From Robiginitomaculum sp. (GTDB lineage Bacteria > Pseudomonadota > Alphaproteobacteria > Caulobacterales > Maricaulaceae), in assembly GCA_002733485.1 (NCBI GenBank), contig NVVU01000005.1, positions 4,612-14,478 of the forward strand: a DNA stretch of 9,867 nucleotides, in the 5' to 3' direction. The stretch's first letter is position 1; each line of letters begins with the position of its first letter. The translations under genes and the position numbers were made by a program. This document shows, piece after piece, positions 1-6,453 of the stretch. The notes beneath the pieces were generated by a model. The model did not search any database and had not been told where the DNA came from. It worked only from the letters and a program-made list of their open reading frames with translations.

Positions 1-126
1 CAGGCCTCCGAAGAATCCGGGGCGGCGGCGGGCGAAGTGACTTCGGCGGCGGGCGAGTTATCCCAGCAGGCTGAATTGCTTAAAGGCGAGGTTGGCAAGT
101 TCATCAAACAGGTGCGCGCAGGGTAA
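1..126 (+). CDS. Methyl-accepting chemotaxis protein, C-terminal fragment
   Basis: Only the last 41 codons and the TAA stop are in the window; frame 1 is open from the first base. The Ala/Glu-rich helix followed by SAAGELSQQAELLKGEV and a final FIKQVRAG is the usual end of alphaproteobacterial methyl-accepting chemotaxis proteins, just after the signalling coiled coil and second methylation helix. In the family this region is cytoplasmic and the full protein relays ligand or redox signals to the CheA/CheW array. The sensor domain lies outside the window, so the stimulus cannot be named. There is no CheR-binding pentapeptide at the C terminus. I see no clear terminator hairpin in the 113 bp before the next gene. 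The identification rests on a short low-complexity piece and is therefore only moderately secure. Confidence 0.75.
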   Translation, partial: QASEESGAAAGEVTSAAGELSQQAELLKGEVGKFIKQVRAG

Positions 127-161
127 ATGGGGGGCACCTGCGACCTTTTGTCTACAGTGAT

Positions 162-175
162 TTGATCCAGATCAA
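162..175 (+). promoter_or_regulatory. FNR/FixK-type operator upstream of the porin gene
   Basis: TTGATCCAGATCAA is an exact match to the FNR/FixK/Anr consensus TTGAT-N4-ATCAA. The dyad extends one base on each side (TTTGATC, 2 bp, GATCAAA). Its centre at 168.5 lies 41.5 bp upstream of base 210, the start point predicted from the -10 element at 198-203. That is the classic class II activator position. The expected effect is activation of the downstream porin under low oxygen. The match and spacing are seen directly; the identity of the regulator is inferred. Confidence 0.85.
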
Positions 176-197
176 ATTCCCGTGATCAGGTCGCGGA

Positions 198-203
198 TAA
201 AAT
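198..203 (+). promoter_or_regulatory. Predicted -10 element of the porin promoter
   Basis: TAAAAT matches five of six bases of the sigma-70 consensus TATAAT. It predicts transcription from about base 210, leaving a leader of about 30 nt before the porin start codon. There is no good -35 hexamer (AATTCC occupies that area), as expected for an activator-dependent class II promoter. Confidence 0.65.
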
Positions 204-239
204 GCTGGCAATATCAATTCACAAACAGGAAACACTGTT

Positions 240-1478
240 ATGCGCACCTCCCTTTTTGCCAGCATTGCAACCCTCGCACTGATTGCCGCCGCCAGCCCCT
301 CATACGCCGAAGAAGCGGATACGCTGGCCGAAGCCATCACCCAGGGCAAGGCGACCATTACCTTTCGCTATCGCGCGGAAAATGTTGACCAGACCGGCTT
401 TGCCAATGATGCCTTTGCCTCCACCTTGCGTACCCGGCTGAAATATGAAACCGGCGTGTTCAAGGGATTTTCCGGCGTGCTGGAATTTGACAATGTGTCC
501 ACGGTCGGGGCCACGGCCTTTAACAGCACGGTAAATGGCAAGTCTCGTTTTCCTGTGATTGCCGATCCGAAAATTACTGAGGTCAATCAGGCCTATCTGG
601 CCTATACCGGCTTTGACAAAACCACCTTGCTGGCGGGCCGTGTGGCGCTGAACCTGAATAACCAGCGCTTTGTCGGCACCGTGGGCTGGCGCCAGAATGA
701 CCAGACCTGGGACATGGCCGGCATGATCAATAAATCCATACCGGACCTGACCCTGACCACCGCCTATGTGTGGAATGTGAACCGTATTTTCGGCTCTAAT
801 CACCCGTTTGGCGATCTGAATACCGACACCGTTATTCTGGATGCCAAATATACTGGCCTGCCCTTTGGCACGCTGACCGGCTATGGCCTGATCATCGACC
901 TGAATGATGCGCCGGTCTTTGGTCTTTCCAGCAAGACCTTTGGCGTCCGGTTTGATGGCAAGCAAAAATTGGGTGATGGTAATCTCAGCTTCCTGTATGA
1001 GGCCGAATTTGCCAATCAGACCGACAATGCCAGTAATCCGAATAATTACAGCGCCAATTATCTGCATCTGTCCGCCGGGCTTTCCGCCAATGGCCTGACC
1101 GGCAAGATCGGCTTTGAAAAACTGGGTTCAGACAATAACGGCACCGTGTCCTTCCAGACCCCGTTGGCCACCTTGCACAAATTCAATGGCTGGGCCGATA
1201 AATTTCTAAAAACCCCGGGCGGCGGGCTGGAAGATTTTTATGGCAGCCTGTCTTACAAGGTCCAGGCTGATGGTCCGATGAAAGGGTTGAAGTTTGATGC
1301 CATTTACCATGAATTTTCGGCGGCTACTGGCGGCTCCTATGGTAATGAAATTGATTTGCAGGTCTCCAAAAAAATCAGCAAACATTATTATGCTGGCCTG
1401 AAACTTGCTGATTACAATGCCAAGGGGTTTGCCTCTGATACACAGAAAATCTGGTTTACGTTGGGCGCTAATTTCTAG
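240..1478 (+). CDS. Outer-membrane beta-barrel porin (alginate-export/OprD-like type)
   Basis: A 412-residue protein with a clear Sec signal peptide: Arg at position 2, a hydrophobic core at about 5-18, and a likely cut after SYA at residue 23. The mature part is made of alternating amphipathic strands rich in Gly, Asn, Phe and Tyr, with no cytoplasmic domain, and it ends in ANF; a C-terminal Phe is the usual BAM recognition residue. The stretch GRVALNLNNQRFVG followed by VGWRQNDQT resembles the Arg- and Asn-rich barrel segment of alginate-export-family porins. That supports an outer-membrane channel for anionic or sugar-like solutes, but the substrate cannot be read from the sequence. The start is supported by AGGA at 227-230, nine bases upstream. 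The gene stands alone between an FNR-type promoter and a strong terminator. Porin identity is fairly secure; the family assignment is from memory of motifs. Confidence 0.8.
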   Translation: MRTSLFASIATLALIAAASPSYAEEADTLAEAITQGKATITFRYRAENVDQTGFANDAFASTLRTRLKYETGVFKGFSGVLEFDNVSTVGATAFNSTVNGKSRFPVIADPKITEVNQAYLAYTGFDKTTLLAGRVALNLNNQRFVGTVGWRQNDQTWDMAGMINKSIPDLTLTTAYVWNVNRIFGSNHPFGDLNTDTVILDAKYTGLPFGTLTGYGLIIDLNDAPVFGLSSKTFGVRFDGKQKLGDGNLSFLYEAEFANQTDNASNPNNYSANYLHLSAGLSANGLTGKIGFEKLGSDNNGTVSFQTPLATLHKFNGWADKFLKTPGGGLEDFYGSLSYKVQADGPMKGLKFDAIYHEFSAATGGSYGNEIDLQVSKKISKHYYAGLKLADYNAKGFASDTQKIWFTLGANF

Positions 1479-1520
1479 ACAAGGCGTATCTTAACCACTC
1501 ATACCTGATTTTATTTACTG

Positions 1521-1556
1521 GTCCAGGCACGCGTGTATAGCGTGCCTGGACTTTTT
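1521..1556 (+). terminator. Rho-independent terminator of the porin gene
   Basis: A perfect 12-bp stem (GTCCAGGCACGC at 1521-1532, GCGTGCCTGGAC at 1540-1551) encloses a 7-nt loop and is followed directly by TTTTT at 1552-1556. It lies 42 bases after the porin stop and isolates that gene from polA. Confidence 0.93.
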
Positions 1557-1677
1557 AGTGTTCAGGTCTTGATCTGGCTGCACGTTTTGGCACGGTCATG
1601 GCTGCAGGCCTGCAAAGCCCATTGCATCGGGTGGCGGTCACGCTCATGATCGGCGCTTAACAACGCGCGAGAATTTC

Positions 1678-4458
1678 ATGGCCATTGCACGACCCCTAAC
1701 CCCCGACAGTCATCTGGTTCTGGTGGATGGCTCTGGCTATATTTTTCGGGCCTATCACGCACTGCCGCCTTTGACGCGCAAATCCGATGGCATGCCTGTG
1801 GGGGCGGTATCTGGCTATTGCAACATGTTGTGGAAGCTGATCGCGGATATGCGCGATGAGGAAAAAGCCACCCATCTGGCAGTGATTTTCGACGCAAAGG
1901 GGCCGACCTTTCGTAATGATATTTATGGCCAGTACAAGGCGCACCGTCCGCCAGCACCTGAAGATCTGGTGCCGCAATTCTCACTGGTGCGCGAGGCGAC
2001 GCGGGCCTTTGGCCTGCCCTCGGTCGAGCTGGCGGGCTTTGAGGCCGATGACCTGATCGCCACCTATGCCCGCCATGCCGAAGGGGTGGGAGCCAACACC
2101 ACCATTATTTCGTCTGACAAGGATTTGATGCAATTGGTATCCGACCGCATCAGCCTTTATGACACCATGAAATCGCGCCGCCTTGGCCCCGCCGAAGTGA
2201 TGGAAAAATTTGGCGTCGGTCCGGACAAGGTGATCGAAGTGCAGGCGCTGGCGGGCGACAGCGCCGATAATGTGCCTGGCGTGCCGGGCATTGGGGTGAA
2301 AACAGCCGCGTTGCTGATCAATGAATATGGATCGCTGGACACGCTTTTGGAGCGCGCCGGTGAGATCAAACAGAACAAGCGCCGCGAAAACCTGATCGAA
2401 TTTGCCGATCTGGCCCGTGTCAGCCGTGAACTGGTCACATTGCGCACCGATGTGCCCATGCCCGATGACCCGGAGGACTTTGGCAGCGTAGATCCGGAAC
2501 CGGGACCGCTGATTTCCTTTTTAGAGGAAATGGAATTTGCCACTTTCACGCGAAAAGTGCGCCAGATGCTGTGCACCGACGATGCTTTGGCAGAAGATAG
2601 CCCTCCTGACTCCAGTGAAATTGATCGTTCCGCCTATGTCTGTGTACAGGATATAGACACTTTGAAAGATTGGGTGGCACGCGCCCAGGCCGCCCGCGTG
2701 GTGGCGGTGGATACCGAAACCGATGCGCTGTCGGCCAGTGCAGCGGGTCTGGTGGGCGTATCGCTGGCCATAACGCCGGGCGAGGCGTGCTATATTCCGC
2801 TGGCTCACGGCGCGGCGGGTGATTTGCTCAGCACCACGCCGGAGCAAATCCCCATGGATGAGGCGATCGCCATTCTCAAGCCTTTGTTGGAGGATCCGGC
2901 GGTTCTCAAAATCGGTCAGAATATCAAATATGATCTGGGCGTACTGCACCGCTATGGCATTGATGTTACGCCATTTGATGACACCATGTTGCTGTCCTAT
3001 GTCGAGGCCGGCACCGTGCACGGTCATGGCATGGACGAGCTATCCAAGCTGCATCTTGGCCATGCCCCGGTGCCGTTCAAAGAGGTGGCCGGTATTGGCA
3101 AGGCACAGATCAGCTTTGACCAGATTGATCTGAAGCCGGCCACCGAATATGCCGCCGAAGATGCCGATGTCACCTTGCGGCTCTGGCAAATCCTCAAACC
3201 CCGCCTGACCAGTACCAAAATGCACACGGTTTATGAGACACTTGAGAGGCCCATGCCTCAGGTGCTCTCCACTATGGAGCTTCATGGCGTCAAGGTGGAT
3301 CGCACGGCGCTCAGCACACTGTCGGGAGACTTTGGCCAGCGTATGGCGCAATTCGAGGGCGAGGCCAAGCGCCTGGCCGGGCGTTCGTTTAATCTCTCTT
3401 CGCCCAAGCAATTGGGGGAAATTCTGTTTGATGAACAGGGGCTGCCCGGCGGCAAGAAAACCAAAACCGGGGCCTGGAAAACCGACGCCAAAGTGTTGGA
3501 CGAGCTGGCCGCAGCCGGGCATGAATTGCCACAGGTTTTGCTGAAATGGCGGCAATTACAAAAGCTTAAATCCACCTATACTGATGCGCTGGGCAAGGCC
3601 ATCAACCCCAAAACCGGCCGTGTGCATACCTCCTTTATGCTGGCTTCCACCTCGACGGGTAGGCTTTCCTCGTCTGATCCCAATCTGATGAATATCCCGA
3701 TCCGCACCGAAGAAGGGCGCAAAATCCGCTCTGCCTTTATTGCTGAACCGGGCTATTTACTGCTCAGCGCCGATTACTCACAGATCGAACTGCGCGTATT
3801 GGCCCACATCGCCAGGGTTGATGCCCTGCAAGAGGCCTTTGCCAATGGCGTGGACATTCATGCGCTGACCGCGTCCGAAATGTTTGGCGTGCCGGTCGAG
3901 GGCATGGACCCCATGGTTCGACGACAGGCCAAGGCGATTAATTTTGGCATTATTTACGGCATTTCCGCCTTTGGCCTGGCTAACCAGTTGGGCATTGGGC
4001 GCGGCGAGGCGGCGGATTATATCAAGGCCTATTTCGAAAAATTCCCTGGCATTGCCGATTATATGGAGGCCGCCAAGGAAGAGGCCCGCGAAGCCGGGTT
4101 TGTCAAAACCCTGTTTGGCCGCCATTGCACTGTGCCCGGCATTAACGACAAAAACCCCGCCCGGCGTGCCTTTTCTGAACGTCAGGCCATTAATGCGCCC
4201 ATTCAAGGCAGTGCTGCCGACATTATGCGCCGCGCTATGATCCGCATGCCAGCCGCGCTGGCAAACTCCGGCCTTGATGCGCGTATGTTATTGCAGGTGC
4301 ATGATGAACTGGTGTTTGAGGTGCGCGAGGATCAGGCCGATGCTCTGGCCGCACTGGCCGGCGATATTATGGAAAACGCCTGCGCGCCGACTCTGGAACT
4401 TTCCGTACCCTTGGTGGTGGATTCTGGTGCCGGTCTAAACTGGGACATCGCGCATTAG
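1678..4458 (+). CDS. polA: DNA polymerase I
   Basis: A 926-residue protein, the same size as E. coli Pol I (928), so it appears complete. It fills gaps and removes RNA primers during lagging-strand synthesis and repair. The N-terminal 5'-3' exonuclease (about 1-290) begins LVLVDGSGYIFRAYHAL and carries the acidic metal-site segments FEADDLIAT and SSDKDLMQL and the helix-hairpin-helix VPGVPGIGVKTAA. The 3'-5' proofreading domain keeps its residues: D345 and E347 in DTETDA, D419 in NIKYDL, and Y491 and D495 in YAAED. The polymerase has motif A D699 (DYSQIELR), motif B R748, K752, F756 and Y760, and motif C D876/E877 (VHDEL); numbering runs about six behind E. coli. The ATG at 1678 has only a weak GAGAA upstream. 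The 121-bp region before it holds a 12-bp palindrome and a possible sigma-54-like element (see findings). The next gene begins one base after the stop. Confidence 0.98.
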   Translation: MAIARPLTPDSHLVLVDGSGYIFRAYHALPPLTRKSDGMPVGAVSGYCNMLWKLIADMRDEEKATHLAVIFDAKGPTFRNDIYGQYKAHRPPAPEDLVPQFSLVREATRAFGLPSVELAGFEADDLIATYARHAEGVGANTTIISSDKDLMQLVSDRISLYDTMKSRRLGPAEVMEKFGVGPDKVIEVQALAGDSADNVPGVPGIGVKTAALLINEYGSLDTLLERAGEIKQNKRRENLIEFADLARVSRELVTLRTDVPMPDDPEDFGSVDPEPGPLISFLEEMEFATFTRKVRQMLCTDDALAEDSPPDSSEIDRSAYVCVQDIDTLKDWVARAQAARVVAVDTETDALSASAAGLVGVSLAITPGEACYIPLAHGAAGDLLSTTPEQIPMDEAIAILKPLLEDPAVLKIGQNIKYDLGVLHRYGIDVTPFDDTMLLSYVEAGTVHGHGMDELSKLHLGHAPVPFKEVAGIGKAQISFDQIDLKPATEYAAEDADVTLRLWQILKPRLTSTKMHTVYETLERPMPQVLSTMELHGVKVDRTALSTLSGDFGQRMAQFEGEAKRLAGRSFNLSSPKQLGEILFDEQGLPGGKKTKTGAWKTDAKVLDELAAAGHELPQVLLKWRQLQKLKSTYTDALGKAINPKTGRVHTSFMLASTSTGRLSSSDPNLMNIPIRTEEGRKIRSAFIAEPGYLLLSADYSQIELRVLAHIARVDALQEAFANGVDIHALTASEMFGVPVEGMDPMVRRQAKAINFGIIYGISAFGLANQLGIGRGEAADYIKAYFEKFPGIADYMEAAKEEAREAGFVKTLFGRHCTVPGINDKNPARRAFSERQAINAPIQGSAADIMRRAMIRMPAALANSGLDARMLLQVHDELVFEVREDQADALAALAGDIMENACAPTLELSVPLVVDSGAGLNWDIAH

Positions 4459-4459
4459 A

Positions 4460-5437
4460 ATGAAAATGATCATGAAAGCAATAACCTGTCGGCGCTATGG
4501 GCCGCCAGAGGTGTTGCAGATGGAAGACGTTGAAAAACCAATTCCTGCTGATGACGAGGTGTTGATCAAGCTACATGCCGCCACAGTGTTTACTGGCGAT
4601 TGTGAAATGCGGGGGTTCAAATTTCCGATATCGTTTTGGCTGCCTTTGCGCCTGTTTATCGGCATTTTGCGGCCAAAACGGCCCATTTTGGGGCAGGAAT
4701 TTTCCGGCGTGGTGGAGGCCATCGGCAAGGATGTGACACGTTTTGCTGTTGGTGATGCGGTCTTTGCGGCCTCTGGCGGCTGGGGCGCCTATGCGCAATA
4801 TATTTGCCTTTCAGAAGACAAACCAATGGTCCACAAGCCTGAAAATATCACCCATGAGGCGGCGGCCACGGTGCCAACCGGTGGGTTGAACGCCTTGCAC
4901 TTTGTCCGAAAAGCCGACCTGAAGCCGGGTCAGAAAATCCTCATCAATGGGGCTGGCAGCAGTATTGGCACGATGGCAGTGCAATTGGCCAAAGCCGCTG
5001 GGGCAGAGGTCTGGGCGGTGGACTGCGCCATAAAACTGGACATGCTGCGCGCCATTAGCGCCGATCATGTGATTGATTACACCCGTGAGGATTTTACCAA
5101 AAACGATGTGACCTTTGACGCGATTTTGGACGTCGTGGGCAAAAGTCATTTTTCGCGCTGCCTGCGCGCTTTAACCCCCGATGGGCGTTATCTGCTGGCC
5201 AACCCACGCATAATCCCCATGTTGCGCGGGGTGTGGACCAATAAAACTAGCACCCAAAAGGTCATGTTTGCTCTTGCCGGAGAAAAACTGGAGGACGTGC
5301 AACATCTTGCCGACCTTCTGGCAGACGGGACGTTAAAACCGGTGATTGACCGGCATTTCGCCCTCGAAGATATGGTTGCCGCCCATCGGTATGTCGAAAC
5401 CGGGCAAAAAATCGGTAATGTGGTTATCACCTTTTAG
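4460..5437 (+). CDS. Zinc-independent MDR-family NAD(P)-dependent alcohol dehydrogenase/quinone oxidoreductase
   Basis: A 325-residue medium-chain dehydrogenase/reductase. The N-terminal GroES-like half includes YGPPEVLQ (13-20) and GQEFSGVV (78-85). Zinc enzymes have GHE here; the Gln, and the lack of the other zinc ligands, argue for the zinc-free quinone oxidoreductase/enoyl reductase branch. The Rossmann half has a dinucleotide loop, NGAGSSIG (163-170), then ADHVIDY and a C-terminal HRYVETGQKIGNVVI typical of the group. It probably reduces a carbonyl or activated double bond with NAD(P)H in the cytoplasm; the substrate is unknown. The reading frame opens one base after the polA TAG (TAG-A-ATG), so translation is probably coupled to polA. 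Three in-frame ATGs lie at 4460, 4466 and 4472. Family members usually begin MKAI, which favours 4472 (321 residues), but none has a good ribosome site. Confidence 0.88.
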   Translation: MKMIMKAITCRRYGPPEVLQMEDVEKPIPADDEVLIKLHAATVFTGDCEMRGFKFPISFWLPLRLFIGILRPKRPILGQEFSGVVEAIGKDVTRFAVGDAVFAASGGWGAYAQYICLSEDKPMVHKPENITHEAAATVPTGGLNALHFVRKADLKPGQKILINGAGSSIGTMAVQLAKAAGAEVWAVDCAIKLDMLRAISADHVIDYTREDFTKNDVTFDAILDVVGKSHFSRCLRALTPDGRYLLANPRIIPMLRGVWTNKTSTQKVMFALAGEKLEDVQHLADLLADGTLKPVIDRHFALEDMVAAHRYVETGQKIGNVVITF

Positions 5438-5510
5438 GTCAACATAAATTTGACTACAATCCGTCTTAGTAGCGCAAAGCCATTGTGATGTTTGCTGAAT
5501 TGGACGGGAT

Positions 5511-5801
5511 ATGACCGCTTACCTTGTGTTGGATTTCACCGTGCTCAATCTGGGGGCGTTTCGCGAATATATCGAGGCCGTTCCGGCCTTTATCGCCAAG
5601 CATGGCGGGCGCTATATTGTTCAAGGCGCTGAGCCCGAAGTGATGGAAGGGGACTGGTCGCCCGAACGGTTGGTTATTCTGGAATTTCCGGCCAAGGAAA
5701 ACGCCCGCGCCTTTCTGGATGATCCCGATTTTCAGGACCTGATCGCGGTGCGCAAGGCCAACACTATCAGTAAGCTCATTCTGGTTGAGGGCTGCGTTTA
5801 G
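5511..5801 (+). CDS. DUF1330 family protein
   Basis: A 96-residue soluble protein that matches the DUF1330 pattern: an N-terminal strand (AYLVLDFTV), the helix containing FREYIEAVPAFIAKHGGRYIV, a central GDWSPERLVILEFP, and a helix with DPDFQDLIAVRKANT. The family adopts a dimeric alpha/beta-barrel (ferredoxin-like) fold related to antibiotic-biosynthesis monooxygenases. No enzymatic role is established, so none is assigned. GGACGGG at 5502-5508, just before the ATG, is an acceptable ribosome site. The gene lies 73 bp after the dehydrogenase on the same strand. It may be co-transcribed with it, or served by a weak promoter with TACAAT at 5455-5460 as the -10. There is no obvious hairpin terminator directly after the stop, though the palindromic repeat 20 bp downstream could act as one. 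Confidence 0.88.
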   Translation: MTAYLVLDFTVLNLGAFREYIEAVPAFIAKHGGRYIVQGAEPEVMEGDWSPERLVILEFPAKENARAFLDDPDFQDLIAVRKANTISKLILVEGCV

Positions 5802-5822
5802 GAGCGTGGGCTTTTTATCTTT

Positions 5823-5893
5823 CGTCATACCGGCGAAAGCCGGTATCCAGAACAGAGTTACAACTGGATTCCGGCTCGGGGGCCGGGATGACG
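5823..5893. repeat. Palindromic intergenic repeat (CGTCAT/ATGACG-ended element)
   Basis: A 71-bp element starting CGTCATACCGGC and ending GCCGGGATGACG, so its ends are inverted copies. It is built of two hairpins. The left is a perfect 8-bp stem, ATACCGGC-GAAA-GCCGGTAT (5827-5846), followed by CCAG. The right half starts CTGGATTCCGGC and folds back on GCCGGGAT with one G-T pair. Read in frame, the left arm encodes VIPAKAGIQ, a peptide well known from spurious ORFs over dispersed bacterial repeats of this kind. Copy number in this genome cannot be seen from one window. Confidence 0.8.
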
Positions 5894-5910
5894 ATTGCGG
5901 GTATGTTGGG

Positions 5911-5953
5911 CGTCATCTTCACTCCCCCTGTTTCGACAGGCTCAACATGAGGG
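5911..5953. repeat. Second repeat-like element with CCTG-TTTCGA-CAGG hairpin
   Basis: It begins CGTCATC, an inverted copy of the GATGACG that ends the previous element 17 bp away. It continues into CCTGTTTCGACAGG (5927-5940), then CTCAACATGAGGG. The core TTCGACAGGCTCA is a sequence I recognise as a common dispersed intergenic motif in proteobacterial genomes. The hairpin is only 4 bp, so the case rests on recognition of the motif more than on structure. Confidence 0.5.
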
Positions 5954-6002
5954 ACTCTTTTTTGCTTGTGCTAACGCGACGCTAAAGCTCGCTATATGAG
6001 CA

Positions 6003-6020
6003 CGAACCCGTTAGGGTTCG
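6003..6020. repeat. Perfect 7-bp hairpin downstream of rnpB
   Basis: CGAACCC-GTTA-GGGTTCG forms a perfect stem with a 4-nt loop. It lies about 26 bp beyond the 3' end of rnpB on the leftward strand. No T-run follows it in either direction, so it is not a typical intrinsic terminator. It could be a backup transcription or RNA-processing barrier, or part of the repeat cluster. Confidence 0.5.
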
Positions 6021-6034
6021 CGCGCAGCGGAAAC

Positions 6035-6045
6035 AAAATAAAAAA
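6035..6045 (-). terminator. U-rich tract ending the rnpB transcript
   Basis: On the minus strand, TTTTTTATTTT directly follows the 3' strand of RNase P helix P1. There is no separate GC-rich hairpin immediately before it, so the P1 region or the preceding P2/P1 structure may act as the terminator stem. The placement is good, but the mechanism is inferred. Confidence 0.5.
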
Positions 6046-6418
6046 GGCCAGATGACGTGTAAGCCGGGTTCTGTATCCTTTGGCGCAAGCGTCAAAGGCG
6101 ACGATCATTCCTCTGGGATGCCTGTTACCAGACACCTCGCGCGACCGACCCGGATGGCGGCGCAAAGACATGCCGTGTGCCATCCCTATTTGGTCTTGCT
6201 TCGGGTGGGGCTTGCCGTGCCCTTCACATTACTGCGAAGGCGGTGCGCTCTTACCGCACCCTTTCATCCTTACCAAATCTGTGAAGACTTGGCGGTTTGC
6301 TTTCTGTGGCGCTTTCCCTGAAATCGCTTTCGCCGGGCGTTACCCGGCACCCTGTCTTCGTGAAGCCCGGACTTTCCTCGATGCGTTGCCGCACCGCGAT
6401 CGCCCTGTCATCTGGCCC
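6046..6418 (-). ncRNA. rnpB: RNase P RNA (M1 RNA), catalytic subunit
   Basis: On the minus strand the universally conserved 5' block GAGGAAAGTCCGGGCTT (plus coordinates about 6362-6378) and the 3' block ACAGAACCCGGCTTA (about 6060-6074) are both present. So is the core stem GGTGCG-loop-CGCACC (6242-6260) and the preceding GGTAAGGATGAAAGGG. The ends are fixed by helix P1: the 5' GGCCAGATGAC (6417-6407) pairs perfectly over 11 bp with the 3' GTCATCTGGCC (6056-6046), giving about 373 nt, typical for the bacterial A-type RNA. It cleaves the 5' leader from pre-tRNAs together with the RnpA protein. A promoter with its start point at 6418 agrees with the folded 5' end. Open frames crossing this region on either strand are artefacts. 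Confidence 0.97.
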
Positions 6419-6424
6419 AGGGCG

Positions 6425-6453
6425 TAGAAAGGCGTTTTTAACCGCGCCGTCAA
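6425..6453 (-). promoter_or_regulatory. Predicted rnpB promoter overlapping the amidase stop codon
   Basis: On the minus strand TTGACG (6453-6448) is separated by exactly 17 bp from TTTCTA (6430-6425). The base seven further on is 6418, the independently inferred 5' end of RNase P RNA. The -35 matches five of six consensus bases; the -10 is poor. The TGA stop of the upstream amidase gene (6452-6450) lies inside the -35 hexamer. Confidence 0.6.

Noticed and set aside
300..1067. 255-codon open frame on the minus strand opposite the porin
   Set aside because: It is a shadow of the porin's codon bias, full of Gly/Ile repeats with no domain, and the porin has a signal peptide, ribosome site, promoter and terminator.
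1598..1660. 20-codon upstream ORF (MAAGLQSPLHRV...) ending 17 bp before polA
   Set aside because: No ribosome-binding site and no leader-peptide features such as codon runs; most likely chance.
5488..5514. 8-codon mini-ORF whose TGA overlaps the DUF1330 ATG (ATGA)
   Set aside because: Neat geometry, but the peptide MFAELDGI has no supporting ribosome site and such overlaps occur by chance.
5785..5985. 66-codon plus-strand frame containing VIPAKAGIQ
   Set aside because: This peptide is the in-frame reading of the palindromic repeat, a well-known annotation artefact.
6052..6427. Open frames of 63-115 codons on both strands over the RNase P RNA
   Set aside because: The region is fully explained by rnpB with its conserved blocks and P1 pairing.
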